Part shown: one piece after another, positions 1-6,319 of the stretch
How the letters are laid out: every line of letters begins with the position of its first letter
How positions within the stretch are numbered: the stretch's first letter is position 1
NCBI GenBank assembly: GCA_945982465.1
Contig: CAMFSB010000044.1
Coordinates: 1-9,423 of the forward strand
Length of the DNA stretch: 9,423 nt
Origin: an uncultured Faecalibacterium sp.
GTDB taxonomy: Bacteria > Bacillota > Clostridia > Oscillospirales > Ruminococcaceae
Direction: 5' to 3'
Program-made: the position numbers and the translations under genes
The notes under the pieces: model-generated
The model's input: the letters and a program-made list of their open reading frames with translations, nothing else
The model's database searches: none
Told to the model about the DNA's origin: nothing

Positions 1-1762
1 CCGCCGCAAAGCCCGTAGACTCCTCGGCAAGCTGCACCTTCTGCTGGCCGGGCAGCATATCCGTCAGGATGCGATGAATCGCCAGATCCGAATAGCGGCG
101 GATCGGGCTGGTGAAATGGGCGTAGTCCTTCAGCACCAGACCGTAATGGCCTTTCGGCTTATCTTCGTAATGGGCTTTTGCCATGCAGCGCAGCATCCCG
201 GTGTGGATGATCTTTTCGTACGGGGTGCCGCGGGTGCCCTCCAAAATAGCGGAAAGTTCCTTGGGCGTGGGCACATTCTGCGCAAAGTGATCGTTGATGC
301 CGCAGCTCTGCAAAAGCTGGTGCAGCCGGTCCAGCTTTTCGCCGTTGGGCTGCTCGTGCACACGGTAGACAAACGGCGATTGCCGCACACGGGCAAAATG
401 GGCGGCGCACTGGTTTGCCAGCAGCATGAACTCCTCGATCATGGCTTCGCTTTCGCCCTGCACGCGCTTTTTCACATCGATGCAGCGGCCTTCCTCGTCC
501 AGGATCAGCTTGCATTCGCCGCTTTCGATGTCCATGCAGCCGCGCTGCCGGCGCAGTTCTGCCCGCAGGCGGTACAGTTTGCGCATCGCGGGCAACTGGG
601 CAGCCACCTCAGCGTATTTGTACTTCATCTCGGCATCCGCCGTGCCGGCCAGCAGGGCGTTGATCTCGCTGTACACGCCCTTGACCCGGCTGTAGATCAC
701 GCTTTTGACAAAGCGGTAATCCTGCAGTTCGCCGTTTTTATCCAGCCGCATCAGGCACGAGAACGCCAGGCGCAGCTGGTGCTCGTTCAAACTGCAGATG
801 CCGTTGGAAAGCTGCCGCGGCAGCATGGGCACCACCTGATCGGCGTAATATACGCTGGTACCGCGGCGGAACGCCTCTTTGTCCAGCTCGCTGCCGGCTT
901 TGACATAATAGCTCACGTCCGCGATGTGCACGCCCAGTTCAAAGCCGTCGGCCGTTTCGTTCACGCTGATAGCGTCGTCGATGTCCTTGGTCTCGGCGCT
1001 GTCAATAGTAAAGATAGGCAGTGTGCGCAGGTCGATACGGCCTGCAAGGTCACTTTCGCGTACAACCGCGCCCTCCAGCCGCTTGGCCTCGGCCTTGACC
1101 TTTTCGGGGAAGTGGCGCGAAACGCCCTGGGCATACAGCAGCGCGCGGGCGCACTGGCGGGCTTCGTCCGCGCTGCCAAAGCGCATTGCCACCCCTACCT
1201 TGTGGTCAGCCTGGCTGGTGCCGCGCAGCAAAATCTCCACCGCCACCTTTTCGCCGTCGCGCGCGCCGCCGTCGCAGTCTTTGGCGATGGGCATGGCCAG
1301 CGCCGGGCAGTCGTCGGGCACAAACTGCAGCCTGCCCTCAATGCGGCGGGCCGTGCCCACAAAGCTGTTGTTCTGTTCCAGCACGGCAACGACCTCGCCC
1401 TCGTCGCTGCCCTCCACGCGGGGATGGTCGAACTTTTCCACCAGGACCTTATCCCCGGGCATGGCGCCTTTCAGGCTGCGACCGGGGATAAAAATATCGC
1501 CGGCCTGGTCCTCACGCATGGCAAAGCCAAAGGTCTTGCCCAGCTTTGTGATGCTGCACGGGATGACCCGGTCGGCACGGCCGCTGCGCACCGTAAAAAA
1601 CACGCCCTTGCGCTGGCAAACCACGCCGTTGCGCACCAGCATGTCCAGCGCCTCCATCACCTTGCGGTCAGCGCCTTTATCGCCCCCGAGCTTCTTTTTC
1701 AGGTCCTTGACAGTGCAGGGCTCTTGCTCGATGACGTACTCAACTTTCTCGCGAATCGACAT
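1..1762 (-). CDS. rnr: Ribonuclease R (3'-5' exoribonuclease, RNB family), C-terminus cut by window edge
   Basis: The gene encodes a processive, hydrolytic 3'-5' exoribonuclease that degrades structured RNA and, with SmpB-tmRNA, takes part in RNA quality control. The first 587 residues are visible. Residues 1-65 look like the winged-helix domain typical of RNase R. Cold-shock-type OB domains follow, then the RNB catalytic domain. The metal-binding aspartates are D254, D260, D262 and D263 (motif TIDSAETKDIDD), and the family signature HFTSPIRRYSDLAIHR lies near the left edge. The C-terminal S1 domain would be outside the window. I found no stop in the frame. The ATG at 1762 is preceded by a purine-rich stretch containing AAGGA about 6 nt upstream. 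In Bacillus the order secG-rnr-smpB is common, and secG lies just upstream here, but a terminator separates the two and I see no convincing rnr promoter. Family identification is firm. Confidence 0.96.
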   Translation of the reverse strand, partial: MSIREKVEYVIEQEPCTVKDLKKKLGGDKGADRKVMEALDMLVRNGVVCQRKGVFFTVRSGRADRVIPCSITKLGKTFGFAMREDQAGDIFIPGRSLKGAMPGDKVLVEKFDHPRVEGSDEGEVVAVLEQNNSFVGTARRIEGRLQFVPDDCPALAMPIAKDCDGGARDGEKVAVEILLRGTSQADHKVGVAMRFGSADEARQCARALLYAQGVSRHFPEKVKAEAKRLEGAVVRESDLAGRIDLRTLPIFTIDSAETKDIDDAISVNETADGFELGVHIADVSYYVKAGSELDKEAFRRGTSVYYADQVVPMLPRQLSNGICSLNEHQLRLAFSCLMRLDKNGELQDYRFVKSVIYSRVKGVYSEINALLAGTADAEMKYKYAEVAAQLPAMRKLYRLRAELRRQRGCMDIESGECKLILDEEGRCIDVKKRVQGESEAMIEEFMLLANQCAAHFARVRQSPFVYRVHEQPNGEKLDRLHQLLQSCGINDHFAQNVPTPKELSAILEGTRGTPYEKIIHTGMLRCMAKAHYEDKPKGHYGLVLKDYAHFTSPIRRYSDLAIHRILTDMLPGQQKVQLAEESTGFAA

Positions 1763-1876
1763 AAAATTTCCTTTTCCTCTCTTCCGCTGCGCTCTCCGGC
1801 GGGGCGCAGGTTCCTGCCGTTTGCCGGGGCGTCTGCCCGGCGCAGCGCTCCCCTGCCAGTATGGGCAAAGCAGCGC

Positions 1877-1911
1877 ATAAAAACAGCCCCGCGGACAAGC
1901 TGCGGGGCTTT
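1877..1911 (-). terminator. Rho-independent terminator after secG
   Basis: On the minus strand an 8-bp GC-rich stem (AGCCCCGC at 1902-1909 pairing with GCGGGGCT at 1885-1892, 9-nt loop) is followed by G and five T. It lies 16 bp past the secG stop and about 115 bp before the rnr start. It should end the secG transcript or cut the amount of rnr read through from it. Confidence 0.85.
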
Positions 1912-1925
1912 GGGTAAAGCAGAAC

Positions 1926-2174
1926 TCAGCCCAGCCGTACGCTGAGCGTGCAGGCCACCAGTACCACAACAAAGAGCACGATGGCCGTATATTTGGTCAG
2001 CCGGGCCAGCCAGAGATCCTCCTGACGCACGCGGGAGCCGCCCATGGGCGAATTGCTGCCCATGATCGCACCCGACAGGCCCTGGCCCTTGGTGTGCTGG
2101 GTCATGGTGAACACAAGGATCAGAATGGACGCGACCGCCACGATCACGCCGCCGATGATTTCCGGGATAGTCAT
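1926..2174 (-). CDS. secG: Preprotein translocase subunit SecG
   Basis: This is the small auxiliary subunit of the SecYEG channel in the cytoplasmic membrane, which stimulates SecA-driven export. The 82-residue length fits the family. Two membrane helices are visible, at about residues 4-23 and 62-79. They are joined by the conserved SecG loop, QHTKGQGLSGAIMG (residues 26-39), which is rich in glycine and serine. The ATG at 2174 has GAAGGAG 11 nt upstream, a slightly long but acceptable spacing. The gene has its own promoter (2223-2251) and its own terminator (1877-1911), so it looks largely monocistronic, with rnr next downstream. The stop is TGA, which shows that TGA serves as a normal stop in this genome. 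Small size limits distant homology, but the loop motif and the position next to rnr make the call secure. Confidence 0.93.
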   Translation of the reverse strand: MTIPEIIGGVIVAVASILILVFTMTQHTKGQGLSGAIMGSNSPMGGSRVRQEDLWLARLTKYTAIVLFVVVLVACTLSVRLG

Positions 2175-2222
2175 ATTTCAATACGCTCCTTCACGCAAAT
2201 TGGGCAAACGAATACGAGTAAT

Positions 2223-2251
2223 ATTGTACCATAGCAAGGGGCGGAATGCAA
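2223..2251 (-). promoter_or_regulatory. Sigma-A-type promoter of secG
   Basis: On the minus strand the -35 is TTGCAT (2246-2251) and the -10 is TACAAT (2223-2228), with exactly 17 bp between them and a TG one base before the -10 (extended -10). Transcription should start near 2216, giving a leader of about 42 nt. The -35 hexamer sits inside the inverted repeat at 2240-2261. Confidence 0.75.
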
Positions 2252-2261
2252 GCGTTCCGCC
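2240..2261. repeat. Inverted repeat over the secG -35 element
   Basis: GGCGGAA (2240-2246) and TTCCGCC (2255-2261) form perfect 7-bp arms around an 8-nt centre. No T-run follows directly on either strand, so it is not a standard intrinsic terminator. It could be an operator over the secG promoter, or an end-of-transcript hairpin for the upstream hydrolase gene. Its function is not known. Confidence 0.5.
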
Positions 2262-2352
2262 GCAAAAACGCTGGGCTGCGGGCGGGTTTTGGCGCATTTT
2301 GGCCGCAGTGCCCCGGGCAAGCCCCGCTGTTGGGGGGCTGGAGCCTCCGCGG

Positions 2353-3141
2353 TCAGAATGTAAGCGGCGGGCTGACCTCATTGCGGCGCTGGGCCTGCAC
2401 GATGCAGTCGCCCGCCGGCACAACGCCCGCTGCGGCCAGCGTGTTGAACACGGTTTGCAGCGCGCGCTGCGGGGTGTTGTTCTCCTGCGAAAGATGGCAC
2501 AGCGCAAACTTTTTGCACCCCTCCTGGATCAGCTCCAGCAGCTTGGCCGCGCACTCATCGTTGGAAAGATGGCCGCGCGGGCTTTCGATGCGCGCGCGCA
2601 GATAGTACGGGTACGGCCCTGTGCGCAGCATGTGCAGGTCGTAGTTGCTTTCCAGCGCGACCAGGTCGCAGCCCGAAAGCGCCGCGTGCACCGACGGCGT
2701 AAGCACGCCCAGGTCAGTGGCGATGGCCATGGTGCGGCCGTCCGGGGTATGGACGCGGTAGCCCACGCAGGGCACGTCGTGGCTGGTGGCAAAAGCCGTT
2801 ACGCCAAACGCGCCCACGTCCTCTTCCCTGCCGCTGAGCGTGTACAGGTCTGCCCCCGGCGGCACCAGGCCGTTTTGCTCCAGCATATCCAGCGTATCGG
2901 CCGCGCCGTACACCGGCATGGGGTATTTGCGCAGAAACACCGCCAGCCCCTTGACATGGTCGCTGTGCTCGTGGGTGACCAGGATGCCGTCGCAGTCCGT
3001 CAGGGCAAGGCCCAGTGTTTTCAAGCCCTCCACCGTGGTGCGGCAGCTTTTGCCCATATCCACCAACAGGTACTTTTCACCGCAGCGGATGACGCTGCAG
3101 TTCCCGGACGAGCCGGAATAGAGTGAGATAAATTCAGCCAT
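2353..3141 (-). CDS. walJ: YycJ/WalJ-family metallo-beta-lactamase-fold hydrolase
   Basis: This is a 262-residue protein of the metallo-beta-lactamase fold, closest in its motifs to YycJ/WalJ, proposed cytoplasmic nucleases linked to DNA repair or cell-wall regulation in Firmicutes. An N-terminal YSGSSGNCS motif (residues 8-16) is typical of the group. The metal-binding HxHxDH motif is THEHSDHVKGL (H57, H59, D61, H62). Further likely ligands are H121, D143 in ATDLG and H216. GHLSN (190-194) and CHLSQENNTP (215-224) match the family's C-terminal motifs. I chose the ATG at 3141 because AGGAGG lies 6 nt upstream and the protein then begins directly at the first strand; an in-frame extension of 19 residues lacks these features. 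In Bacillus this gene sits with the WalRK system; here it follows murA across a terminator. The substrate cannot be read from sequence. The stop is TGA. Confidence 0.87.
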   Translation of the reverse strand: MAEFISLYSGSSGNCSVIRCGEKYLLVDMGKSCRTTVEGLKTLGLALTDCDGILVTHEHSDHVKGLAVFLRKYPMPVYGAADTLDMLEQNGLVPPGADLYTLSGREEDVGAFGVTAFATSHDVPCVGYRVHTPDGRTMAIATDLGVLTPSVHAALSGCDLVALESNYDLHMLRTGPYPYYLRARIESPRGHLSNDECAAKLLELIQEGCKKFALCHLSQENNTPQRALQTVFNTLAAAGVVPAGDCIVQAQRRNEVSPPLTF

Positions 3142-3180
3142 GCAGGCCCTCCTGTGTGCGTCTGGCCGCCGCCTTTCCGG

Positions 3181-3209
3181 AAAAAAGGCCGCATCCAACG
3201 GATGCAGCC
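3181..3209 (-). terminator. Rho-independent terminator after murA
   Basis: On the minus strand GGCTGCATCC (3200-3209) pairs with GGATGCGGCC (3187-3196) through a 3-nt loop, giving 10 bp with one G-U pair, followed at once by six T (3181-3186). It starts 27 bp past the murA stop and ends only about 40 bp before the hydrolase start codon. Confidence 0.88.
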
Positions 3210-3235
3210 TTTGGAATACCGGGTCAAAAACGCCC

Positions 3236-4525
3236 TTACAGCGCCTGGCTCAGCGCAGCCGGATGGGTTTCGATGCGGGTGATCTGCGCGCCCAGCGCCT
3301 GCAGCTTTTCGACAATGTTCTCGTAGCCGCGCTCGATATGCTGGATCTCGCTGATCTCGCTGGTGCCGTTCGCCATCAGGGCGGCAACCACCAGCGCGGC
3401 GCCGGCGCGCAGGTCGCTGGCGCGCAGCGGGGCCGGCTGCAGCTTTTCCACCCCTTCGATCACGGCGATCTGGCCGTCCACCTGGATGTTCGCGCCCATC
3501 CGGGCCAGCTCGTCCACATAGCGGAAGCGGTTGTCCCAGATGCCCTCGGTGACCGTGCTGGTGCCCTTGGCCACGCTGAGCATCACGCTCATCAGCGGCT
3601 GCATATCCGTGGGGAAGCCCGGGTGCGGCATGGTGTTGATCTTGAGAGGGTGCAGCTCGCCGGTGCGGGACACCCGCACCGCGTCATCAAACTCCTCGAT
3701 CACGGCGCCTGCACGTTCCAGCTTGACGGTGATCGGCTCCAGGTGCTTGGGGATCACATTTTTCACCAGCACATTGCCGCCCGTTGCCGCGGCCGCCACC
3801 ATATAGCTGCCGGCCTCGATCTGGTCGGGGATGATGCTGTAATCGCAGCCGTGCATCTGCGCCACGCCGCGCACCTTGATCACATCGGTGCCCGCGCCGC
3901 GCACATCCGCGCCGCACATGTTCAAAAAGTTGGCCAGATCGACCACATGCGGCTCTTTGGCGCAGTTTTCCAGCACGGTCTGCCCCTCGGCCAGCACGGC
4001 CGACAGCATGCCGTTCATGGTGGCGCCCACGCTGACCTTGTCAAAGAAGATATGGGCGGCGGTCAGCTTCTGCGCGCGCACGCTGATCATGCCGTAGTCC
4101 ACGCTGTCTACCGCGCCCAGCGCGCTGAACGCCTTAAGGTGCTGGTCGATGGGGCGCGGGCCCAGGTTGCAGCCGCCCGGCATCGCCACCTGTGCCCGGC
4201 CAAAGCGGGACAGCAGCGCGCCCAGAAAATAGTAGCTGGCACGCATCTGACGGCTCAGCTCGTCCGGCACCTCCGTGCCGGTGAGGTGGGTCGTGTCGAT
4301 CTCATACGTGTTGCGGTCCAGCATCCGGATCTGCGCACCCAGCGCGTGCAGGATCTCAAGGCTGACGTTTACATCGCGGATGCAGGGCAGGTTTTCGATG
4401 ACACATTTGCCCGAAGCCAGGATGGTGGCAGGCAGGATCGCCACCGCCGCGTTTTTTGCGCCGGAGATCGTGACTTCGCCTTCCAGCGGCGTTCCGCCTT
4501 TTATAACAAATTTCTCCAAAATCAT
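3236..4525 (-). CDS. murA: UDP-N-acetylglucosamine 1-carboxyvinyltransferase (MurA)
   Basis: This cytoplasmic enzyme transfers the enolpyruvyl group of PEP to UDP-GlcNAc, the first committed step of peptidoglycan synthesis, and is the fosfomycin target. The 429-residue length is normal for the EPSP-synthase-like fold. Visible motifs are GEVTISGAKNAAV with K24 and N25 near the N-terminus, PGGCNLGPRPIDQH carrying the loop cysteine C119 (E. coli C115), and GFPTDMQP carrying the catalytic-base aspartate. With the cysteine present, intrinsic fosfomycin insensitivity by Cys-to-Asp change is not expected. The start is ambiguous: ATG at 4525 lies only 3 nt from GAAGGAG, while TTG two codons later (4519) lies 9 nt from it and gives MEKFVIKGG, which aligns neatly with other MurA N-termini. 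Firmicutes often have two MurA paralogues; which one this is cannot be decided here. Its own promoter is at 4643-4670. The stop is TAA. Confidence 0.97.
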   Translation of the reverse strand: MILEKFVIKGGTPLEGEVTISGAKNAAVAILPATILASGKCVIENLPCIRDVNVSLEILHALGAQIRMLDRNTYEIDTTHLTGTEVPDELSRQMRASYYFLGALLSRFGRAQVAMPGGCNLGPRPIDQHLKAFSALGAVDSVDYGMISVRAQKLTAAHIFFDKVSVGATMNGMLSAVLAEGQTVLENCAKEPHVVDLANFLNMCGADVRGAGTDVIKVRGVAQMHGCDYSIIPDQIEAGSYMVAAAATGGNVLVKNVIPKHLEPITVKLERAGAVIEEFDDAVRVSRTGELHPLKINTMPHPGFPTDMQPLMSVMLSVAKGTSTVTEGIWDNRFRYVDELARMGANIQVDGQIAVIEGVEKLQPAPLRASDLRAGAALVVAALMANGTSEISEIQHIERGYENIVEKLQALGAQITRIETHPAALSQAL

Positions 4526-4559
4526 TAACTCCTTCGTGGGGTTCAAGGCACAGCACAGC

Positions 4560-4577
4560 CCGGCAGCAGGATGCCGG
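4560..4577 (-). other. Hairpin in the murA 5' leader
   Basis: CCGGCA (4560-4565) and TGCCGG (4572-4577) form a 6-bp stem with a 6-nt loop inside the roughly 110-nt untranslated leader of murA. There is no following T-run, so it is not a terminator. I do not recognise a riboswitch class here. Confidence 0.35.
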
Positions 4578-4642
4578 CGTTACGCGCCTGTGGACGGTGC
4601 GGCGGGCAACACAAATACACCGTGGTCCTCCGCAGTAACCTT

Positions 4643-4670
4643 ATTATACACAAAGCACACAAAAAAGCAA
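4643..4670 (-). promoter_or_regulatory. Sigma-A-type promoter of murA
   Basis: On the minus strand the -10 is a perfect TATAAT (4643-4648) and the -35 is TTGCTT (4665-4670), with a 16-bp, T-rich spacer. Transcription should start near 4636, leaving a leader of about 110 nt before the murA start. Confidence 0.8.
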
Positions 4671-4717
4671 AGCCTGATTCGTTCCCGAGCCGCCAATTCT
4701 TCTTTTAGTATTCGCAG

Positions 4718-4748
4718 AAAAACTGGTATTATCGCACGGCGGGCCGTG
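4718..4748 (-). terminator. Possible weak terminator after the MATE gene
   Basis: On the minus strand CACGG-CCCG-CCGTG (4735-4748) forms a short stem about 40 bp past the MATE stop. A run of five T (4718-4722) follows, but only after 12 nt, which is too far for a canonical intrinsic terminator. It may be a weak terminator or just a 3' end hairpin. Confidence 0.3.
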
Positions 4749-4788
4749 TTTTCGCCCGTTTTGCGGCCGGATCGGCTGCCCGCGCCGT

Positions 4789-6156
4789 TTATTCGCGGGT
4801 GTCGGCGGCAATGAGCTTTCGCTTCCAGCGGCCCGTGCGCAGGTACACCAGCGTGACCACGATCTGCACCACGCTGGCCGCCGGCGCGGCCAGGCCGATC
4901 ATAAACAGCGTAACGCCCGCCACGCGGCTGAGCACATAGGTCACCGGGATGCGCACCGCAAACGCGCCCAGCAGGTTGGTCACCATGCTGAAGCCCGCGC
5001 AGCCGCAGCCGGCCAAAAAGCCGTTCATGCAGAACACCGCGCAGGTCAGCAGCACGTCAAAGCTGTACGCCCGCACATACAGGCCGGTCATTTCGACCAC
5101 AGCGGCGTCGGACGAAAACAGCCCGGGCAGCAGCGTGGGGGCGGTGTTGCACAGCAGCACAAAGCAGACGCCCCACACAGCCGTGATGCCGGCGGCGTAC
5201 CACATGCTGCGGCTGGCGCGGCCGGGCTTGCCGGCGCCCACATTCTGCGCCGTGAACACCTGCACCGCCTGGCTGAACGCGCTTTGCGGCAAAAAGGCAA
5301 AACCGGTGATCTTGTCGCCCACGCCCATGGCGGCGCTGGCGGTCACGCCCATGGCGTTGATGATGGCCGTGATGAACAAAAACGACAGGTTGATCATAAT
5401 GCTCTGCACGGCCAGCGGTACGCCCAGCTGGAACAGCTTGCGGGTGAGTTTGCCGTCAAAACGGATATTTGCCCGGGAAAACGGCACCCCAATGCCCCGT
5501 TTTGCCAAAAAGACCAGGCTGATCAAAAAGCTGACGCCCTGCGCCGTGACCGTGGCAATGGCCACGCCCGCCGCGCCCATCTGCAGCGCGCCGGTAAGCA
5601 AAAGGTCGCCCGCAATGTTGACACAGCAGGCCACCAGCACGAACATCAGCGGGCTTTTGCTGTCGCCCATGCCGCGCAGCACGGCGCACACCGCGTTGTA
5701 GCCCACGATCAGCGGGATGCCGCAGCTGCAGATCAGCGTATACAGCCGCGCCTGCGGCATGGCCTCGGCCGGGACGTTCAGCGCCGTAAGAATGGCCGGA
5801 TGCAGCAGCACCATCACCGCGGCAAAAAAGACCGACATGCACACGAACACCGGGATCGAGCCGCCGATGACCTGCGCCACGTTTTTTTCGTCCCGAGCGC
5901 CCAGATACTGGCCGATCAGCACCGTGGCCGCCGTGGTAAAGCCGGCGATCAGGTAGGTCGCCAGCATCAGCACCTGGCTGCCGGTGGCCACAGCCGAAAC
6001 GCCCGCCGTACTGCCAAAGTTGCCGATGACCAACACATCCACCGTGCCGTATAGCGTTTGCAGCAGCAGCGACAAAAACATGGGCACTGCAAAACCCACC
6101 AGCCCGGGCAGAACCGGGCCATCGGTCAGCGATCTTCCGCCTGCCTGTTGCCCCAT
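4789..6156 (-). CDS. MATE-family multidrug/cation efflux transporter
   Basis: This is an inner-membrane exporter of the MATE family, which uses Na+ or H+ gradients to expel cationic or other organic compounds. At 455 residues it has the usual size for 12 helices in two related halves; hydrophobic segments run along the whole length from about residue 15. A conserved RGMGDSKSPL motif (residues 161-170) closes the cytoplasmic loop in the N-terminal half, and GVPLAVQSIMINLS (from about 245) begins the second half in family style. I chose the ATG at 6156 because AGGAGG lies 6 nt upstream and the protein then starts in the normal place; the in-frame upstream extension is leader sequence. A promoter (6282-6310) and a leader with a terminator/competing hairpin pair (6199-6238) precede it, which suggests ligand- or condition-controlled expression. 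The substrate is unknown. The stop is TAA. Confidence 0.93.
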   Translation of the reverse strand: MGQQAGGRSLTDGPVLPGLVGFAVPMFLSLLLQTLYGTVDVLVIGNFGSTAGVSAVATGSQVLMLATYLIAGFTTAATVLIGQYLGARDEKNVAQVIGGSIPVFVCMSVFFAAVMVLLHPAILTALNVPAEAMPQARLYTLICSCGIPLIVGYNAVCAVLRGMGDSKSPLMFVLVACCVNIAGDLLLTGALQMGAAGVAIATVTAQGVSFLISLVFLAKRGIGVPFSRANIRFDGKLTRKLFQLGVPLAVQSIMINLSFLFITAIINAMGVTASAAMGVGDKITGFAFLPQSAFSQAVQVFTAQNVGAGKPGRASRSMWYAAGITAVWGVCFVLLCNTAPTLLPGLFSSDAAVVEMTGLYVRAYSFDVLLTCAVFCMNGFLAGCGCAGFSMVTNLLGAFAVRIPVTYVLSRVAGVTLFMIGLAAPAASVVQIVVTLVYLRTGRWKRKLIAADTRE

Positions 6157-6275
6157 AAACTTCCTCCTCTTGCACACGATCCCACACACGAGCCGCACAA
6201 AAAAGACGGCTGACACGGTTTCGCATCAGCCATCTGATCCGGCGCCTTCGGTTCGGGTCTCCCCTGCGATGACCG
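6157..6275 (-). promoter_or_regulatory. Structured MATE leader with attenuator; candidate riboswitch
   Basis: About 119 nt of untranslated RNA is expected between the predicted transcription start (near 6275) and the MATE start. It contains G/C-rich self-complementary segments (GGTC pairing with GACC, GGG-GAGA-CCC, GGCGCC). These are followed by a hairpin ATCAG-ATGG-CTGAT (6225-6238) that uses the same bases as the 5' arm of a strong terminator (6199-6234). The two structures are mutually exclusive, which is the layout of a transcriptional switch. From family knowledge, guanidine-IV (mepA motif) riboswitches occur before MATE genes in Clostridia and act on a terminator. I cannot confirm that class's consensus by eye, so the class is a hypothesis. 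The simpler reading is that the terminator merely ends fbp transcription. Confidence 0.5.
6199..6234 (-). terminator. Rho-independent terminator within the MATE leader
   Basis: On the minus strand GATGGCTGA (6226-6234) pairs with TCAGCCGTC (6205-6213) in a 9-bp stem with a 12-nt loop, followed by six T (6199-6204). One pair is U-G on the minus strand but C-A on the plus strand, so it suits only leftward transcription. It lies about 40 bp before the MATE start, downstream of both fbp and the MATE promoter. Confidence 0.85.
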
Positions 6276-6281
6276 CGGTAC

Positions 6282-6310
6282 AATATAGCACAGCTTTTTG
6301 CCAAATGCAA
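6282..6310 (-). promoter_or_regulatory. Sigma-A-type promoter of the MATE gene
   Basis: On the minus strand the -35 is TTGCAT (6305-6310) and the -10 is TATATT (6282-6287), with exactly 17 bp between them. The -35 begins about 10 bp past the fbp stop. The hexamer and spacing match those of the secG promoter. Transcription should start near 6275. Confidence 0.7.
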
Positions 6311-6319
6311 GCCCGGCTG

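Noticed and set aside
74..1945. A 623-codon plus-strand open frame
   Set aside because: It is exactly antisense to rnr with shared codon boundaries; GC-rich coding DNA often leaves such a frame open. Its protein has no recognisable family motifs and it has no ribosome-binding site, whereas the minus strand shows full RNase R motifs.
3140..4528. A 462-codon plus-strand open frame
   Set aside because: It is antisense to murA, rich in His, Ala and Gln as expected of a GC-rich shadow, and carries no motif; MurA on the other strand is certain.
6262..6280. T-box-like string GTACCGCGG before the MATE gene
   Set aside because: It overlaps the gap between the -10 and the transcription start, so it would not lie inside the leader RNA, and no specifier stem or tRNA-linked gene is present.
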